Shown here piece after piece: positions 61,160-64,000 of a stretch of 64,000 nt of DNA. Origin of the DNA: Hongsoonwoonella zoysiae. GTDB lineage: Bacteria; Pseudomonadota; Alphaproteobacteria; Rhizobiales; Stappiaceae. The number at the start of each line of letters is the position of its first letter. The first letter of the stretch is position 1. Location of the stretch: the NCBI RefSeq assembly GCF_013266695.1, contig NZ_JABRXF010000002.1, positions 930,001-994,000 on the forward strand, read 5' to 3'. The notes beneath the pieces are model-generated. The model did no database searches. It was not told where the DNA came from and worked only from the letters and a program-made list of their open reading frames with translations. The position numbers were made by a program, and so were the translations under genes.

Positions 61160-61783
61160 ATGCAAAAAGCCGAGAAATTCTGGGACAAGGCCTCCAGGAG
61201 ATACGCGAAGTCTCCCGTCAAGAACATGGAAGCCTACAACCGCACCATGGAGCGGACGAAGTTCTACCTCTCGAAGGAGGATGACGTTCTCGAGGTCGGC
61301 TGCGGTGCGGGTTCCACCGCCCTCCTCCTCGCCGATCAGGCAAGGCGCATCACCGCAACCGACATTTCATCTGAAATGATACGGATTGCCGAAGACAAGG
61401 CGAAGGCTCAAGGCGTTGAAAACGCTGAGTTCATTTGCGCGGAAATCTTCGAGGATGCTCTCGGCAAGGGTCCGTTCGACGTGGCGCTGCCCTTCAACCT
61501 CCTGCATCTCGTGGAAGATGCACCGGCGGCCATTCGCAGGATACGCGGGCTGCTCAAGCCCGGCGGCCTTTTCATCTCCAAGACGGTATGTCTCGGCGGG
61601 CACAGCCGGCTGTTGCGCTATGTCATTCCGGCGATGCAGGCTATCGGCCTCGCGCCATACGTCAGTTACCTGACGGCGGCCGGGCTGGCGTCGATCATCC
61701 GTGAGGAAGGGTTCGAAATCATAGAGACCGGCAATTATCCGGCAAAGCCGCCGCGCCCCTTCATCGTCGCGAAGAAGGTGTGA
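61160..61783 (+). CDS. Class I SAM-dependent methyltransferase
   Basis: A 207-residue methyltransferase. SAM motif I is VLEVGCGAGSTALLLADQ (VLEVGCGAG), with TATDISSEMIRIAEDKA next and LKPGGLFISKT as motif III. Domain order fits the methyltransferase-11/25 group. The substrate is unknown. It lies 30 bases after the DUF2238-like gene and may be co-transcribed with it. Convergent with the NTF2-like gene. Confidence 0.92.
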   Translation: MQKAEKFWDKASRRYAKSPVKNMEAYNRTMERTKFYLSKEDDVLEVGCGAGSTALLLADQARRITATDISSEMIRIAEDKAKAQGVENAEFICAEIFEDALGKGPFDVALPFNLLHLVEDAPAAIRRIRGLLKPGGLFISKTVCLGGHSRLLRYVIPAMQAIGLAPYVSYLTAAGLASIIREEGFEIIETGNYPAKPPRPFIVAKKV

Positions 61784-61806
61784 GCCCGTCTTGATCGAAG
61801 CGCAAA

Positions 61807-62208
61807 TCAGCGCCCTTCGGCCTGCCGTGCGTAGTCGTCGGCGTCGAACCATCCGAGCGAGGATTTGACCTTCAGGTCGTCGTCCAGCTCCCATTCCTCC
61901 CAGCCGCGCACTTTCAGCCGGTTGCCGCTTGCGGCGTGAGTGCCGGTGAACGTCCAGACGTAGACGGCGTGCGTGCCTGCGCAGCGTATCTCGTCGCAGG
62001 TCAGGAAAAGATCGGGAACATCGGCATAAAAGCCTGCCGCCATATCCTCAATCCCGGCGCGGCCTTCCCATGGCGCGCCGCGATTGATGCTGATCTGGCC
62101 GTCCTTGGCATAAAAGGAGGCGACCGCTTCGGGCGCTTTGGAATTCCAGGCCTGGGTATAGGCTTCGGCCATCCTGGCGACGGCATCGGGATCGAGGGAC
62201 ATTCGCAT
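61807..62208 (-). CDS. NTF2-like / SnoaL-like family protein
   Basis: A 133-residue cone-shaped NTF2-fold protein: MAEAYTQAWNSKAPEAVASFYAKDGQI (shown in part: AYTQAWNSKAPEAVASFYA), AGIEDMAAGFYADVPDLFLTCDEI and WTFTGTHAASGNRLKVRG are typical of polyketide-cyclase-like SnoaL relatives. It probably binds or transforms a small hydrophobic or keto compound; substrate unknown. ATG 62208 follows CCGGAGGA. Confidence 0.88.
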   Translation of the reverse strand: MRMSLDPDAVARMAEAYTQAWNSKAPEAVASFYAKDGQISINRGAPWEGRAGIEDMAAGFYADVPDLFLTCDEIRCAGTHAVYVWTFTGTHAASGNRLKVRGWEEWELDDDLKVKSSLGWFDADDYARQAEGR

Positions 62209-62335
62209 TCCTCCGGTCTTGCGCGCCGTCGCCGACGCTTGCGGTCAAATGCATTCCGCCCGGCCGGATTGCCGGACTTGCACCCTCACTTTAACGTTGC
62301 GTTACCGATACGGCCAGAACGCCCTCCGGCGCGCT

Positions 62336-62641
62336 TCAGTTTCTCCCGATGACCTGGCGCCGGAGCGCGAAGACGATAGCCGCGACAAGGCTCGCGCCGA
62401 TCCAGCGCGCTGGAAACACGGCAAGCGCTCCGCCCTCGTATCCGCCAACGGGTGGGATGCCGGCAAGGTTTATCGCAATGTCCAGGATCAGGCTCGTGAC
62501 CGCGGCGGCGAACCCCGCGATCACGATCTTGCGCTTCTGGTCGGCATACCAGCCAAGCACCCCTCCAATGGCGAGCGCGAACGGGTTAAGCATGCCGGCA
62601 AGGCCGAGAAGAACGATATAGGCGTGTGCTGGGTCGGTCAT
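62336..62641 (-). CDS. Small integral membrane protein of unknown function
   Basis: A 101-residue protein with about three hydrophobic segments (IVLLGLAGMLNPFALAIGGVLGW, IVIAGFAAAVTSLILDIAI, WIGASLVAAIVFALR; shown in part). ATG 62641 gives MTDPAHAYIV; the frame stays open upstream to 62686. No family recognised. Neighbours are the NTF2-like gene and the histidine kinase gene, all on the minus strand. Confidence 0.7.
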   Translation of the reverse strand: MTDPAHAYIVLLGLAGMLNPFALAIGGVLGWYADQKRKIVIAGFAAAVTSLILDIAINLAGIPPVGGYEGGALAVFPARWIGASLVAAIVFALRRQVIGRN

Positions 62642-62758
62642 GTGACGCGTTTTATCCCAGAGATATCCGGATTGCGAGCGGCGCAAGCGTCATTTCCGGT
62701 GCAATGATGCCGCGCTTGCGGGCGGCGGCGGCGCTCGGCCCGCGCCGAAACCGGGTGG

Positions 62759-63571
62759 TCAGTCCGCCAGCGCCGCGTGGACGGCAGGCAGCCGCACCGA
62801 AAGCATGGCGCCTGCGCCGTCCGGGCGGTTGCGCGCTTCGATCCGCCCTCCGTGACGCTCGACGATCAGGCGCGTGATCCAAAGGCCGAGCCCGGTCGAT
62901 TGCCCGCTGGCTTGCGCCCGCGAGGAAAGGCGCGTGAACGGGTTGAAGGCGCGCGCAAGATCCGAGGCGGTAAAGCCCGGCCCCTCGTCGCCGATGTGCA
63001 CATAGACGCCGCCGTCGCCCGTCGGGCCCGCTTCGCAGATCACCGTGCCGCCGGCGCGTGTATGCTTGATGGCGTTGCCGATCAGATTGTCGAAGGCCTC
63101 GAACAGCAACTGCTGGTCGCCCAGTACGGAGACGGGCTCGACCGCCCTGCAGAGGAAGCCGATCGACCGGCGGCGCGCAAGCGGCTGGTTGACGGATACC
63201 GCCAGCTGGAGGATCTCCAGCGGGTCGACGAGCCTCAGTTCGCACGCCAGCGGATCGCGCCCTTCGCGGGCACGCCAGAGCACGGCGCCCAGCATCTTGT
63301 TCAGTTGCCGGATGATCCCTTCTGCCTTTGCGGCATTGCGGGCGATGCGGGGCTGCGTTTGCGCCTGCAGGTTTTGCGAGATGTCCTCGACAAGGATGGC
63401 GAGGTTCGCAAGCGGCCCGCGAAGGTCGTGCGCGACGATCGAAAGGGCGTTGCCGTAGGCGTCGTGACCGGGTCCGCGGGCGGGTATGTCGCGTTCGCCC
63501 GGGTCTTCGCGAAGCTGCATTGCCGGGTGAATGTCGCCTGCATCCTGCACATTGAACTGATCGGTAAACAT
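62759..63571 (-). CDS. Soluble sensor histidine kinase without recognisable sensor domain
   Basis: A 270-residue kinase: the phosphoacceptor segment is SIVAHDLRGPLANLAILVED (residues about 46-65), the N box LFEAFDNLIGNAIKHT, the G boxes VHIGDEGPGF and STGLGLWITRLIVERHGG. There is no transmembrane segment, and only about 45 residues precede the H box. ATG 63571 follows AGAGGGGGGAG. The H box reads HDLRGP rather than HELRTP, as seen in some HisKA_2-like or PhoR-independent kinases. No response regulator is adjacent within the window; its partner may be off the right edge. Confidence 0.88.
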   Translation of the reverse strand: MFTDQFNVQDAGDIHPAMQLREDPGERDIPARGPGHDAYGNALSIVAHDLRGPLANLAILVEDISQNLQAQTQPRIARNAAKAEGIIRQLNKMLGAVLWRAREGRDPLACELRLVDPLEILQLAVSVNQPLARRRSIGFLCRAVEPVSVLGDQQLLFEAFDNLIGNAIKHTRAGGTVICEAGPTGDGGVYVHIGDEGPGFTASDLARAFNPFTRLSSRAQASGQSTGLGLWITRLIVERHGGRIEARNRPDGAGAMLSVRLPAVHAALAD

Positions 63572-63759
63572 CGGGCTCCCCCCTCTTTCGAAATCGCGGG
63601 TGATATCTGGCTGGCCGGCTCGATCAGGGGCCGGGTTCGCAAAGGCCGGCATGTCTTTCCGGCCACGGCCCGGATGGCCGGTAAATCTGGCGCCGCTCTT
63701 CGTCGAGGGGCGGAAACGGCGGGCGAAACATGTCGCGAACTCCCTCTTCAGGAAAATTG

Positions 63760-63807
63760 GCGCCCCGGCCAGGGAGGGGAGGCAGGAGGGGCTGCCGGCC
63801 GGGGCGC
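63760..63807. terminator. Long hairpin between the kinase gene and the right-edge gene
   Basis: GCGCCCCGGCC and GGCCGGGGCGC form a perfect 11-base stem with a 26-base loop. On the minus strand it follows the stop of the right-edge gene and is followed by a short T-rich tract (CCAATTTTCC), so it may be that gene's terminator. Confidence 0.45.
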
Positions 63808-63824
63808 ACGGGGCGATCCGGTCG

Positions 63825-64000
63825 TCAGATCGCCCATTTCAGCCGCGTGGCGGCGGCAAGGGATGCGATTGCCGCGCAGCCGGCGGGAAGCGTGCAGGCC
63901 ATGGCAAGCGCGGCGGCCTCACCATCGAGGATCGATTGAACGTCAAGAACGAAGGACAAGGCGCCTGCGAGCGCGGCCGGATTGACGGACACCGGGATCA
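63825..64000 (-). CDS. C-terminal part of an unidentified protein, cut by the right edge
   Basis: The minus strand is open from the right edge to TGA at 63825-63827, giving 57 residues that begin IPVSVNPAALAGALSF and end AAATRLKWAI. The sequence is Ala-rich with two hydrophobic stretches and two Cys (AMACTLPAGCAAI); the fragment is too short to identify. It could be the end of a membrane protein or a small hypothetical protein. Confidence 0.45.
   Translation of the reverse strand, partial: IPVSVNPAALAGALSFVLDVQSILDGEAAALAMACTLPAGCAAIASLAAATRLKWAI

Noticed and set aside
62777-63985. Plus-strand open frame of about 400 codons at the right edge
   Set aside because: Antisense to the histidine kinase gene, whose H, N and G boxes are all present.
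1-64000. CRISPR arrays, insertion sequences, prophage genes or riboswitches
   Set aside because: No regularly spaced repeats, transposase or phage motifs were found by eye, and no riboswitch fold could be supported without a covariance search.

Overview
The window looks like a chromosomal segment of a free-living alphaproteobacterium, most likely of the order Hyphomicrobiales (Rhizobiales). The grounds are a C4-pathway 5-aminolevulinate synthase (HemA), a class I PHB synthase, the aminotransferase-hom-glpX-recJ order, high GC with rhizobial-style genes throughout, and TRAP and sugar-acid catabolism of the kind common in that order. The genus cannot be fixed from this sequence alone. No phage, insertion sequence, CRISPR array or integrase was seen. 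One tRNA-Ser(GCU) is present.

Layout. 1-9.3 kb is housekeeping: a nitrilase-family hydrolase cut by the left edge, then a minus-strand run aminotransferase > hom > glpX > recJ, a small lipoprotein, and divergent phaC. 9.4-13.9 kb is arginine/guanidine catabolism: agmatinase-type ureohydrolase, ornithine aminotransferase and arginase, with a divergent Lrp/AsnC regulator. 14.1-30.6 kb is a sugar-acid catabolic region: a 2-hydroxyacid dehydrogenase, a FadR-type GntR regulator, a complete DctPQM TRAP transporter, two unusual beta-hydroxyacid dehydrogenases, SDRs, an Fe(II)/2-oxoglutarate dioxygenase, an idonate-dehydrogenase-like enzyme, and two structurally unrelated 2-keto-3-deoxy-acid dehydratases (AraD-type and XylX/FAH-type). 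Four perfect palindromes built on GGTATACC sit in three of its intergenic regions and tie it together as a probable regulon.

30.7-41.1 kb holds hemA and then an unusual set: a secreted arylsulfatase and secreted HAD phosphatase on the minus strand, facing a two-component system (the kinase has an ABC-substrate-binding-like sensor), a frameshifted receiver, an eight-heme cytochrome with HEAT/TPR-like repeats, and a small secreted protein. 41.1-46.7 kb is a non-phosphorylating pentose oxidation (Weimberg-type) set: a remnant of one IlvD/Edd dehydratase, an aldose dehydrogenase, alpha-ketoglutaric semialdehyde dehydrogenase, a DHDPS-family enzyme and an intact L-arabonate-type dehydratase. The keto-deoxy-acid dehydratase that would complete this route lies 12 kb upstream (araD).

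46.8-64 kb is mixed: MFS transporter, DehI-type dehalogenase homologue, quinone reductase, tRNA-Ser, SEL1-type and DUF2147 proteins, GST, gatB with a GNAT gene, methyltransferases, an orphan FliK-like/FlhB-C pair, an SDR with a divergent LysR regulator and a well-formed LysR-type box, small membrane proteins, and a soluble histidine kinase. The right edge cuts a minus-strand gene of unknown function.

All calls rest on reading translated motifs and gene order by eye. Substrate assignments in the sugar-acid regions are inference.
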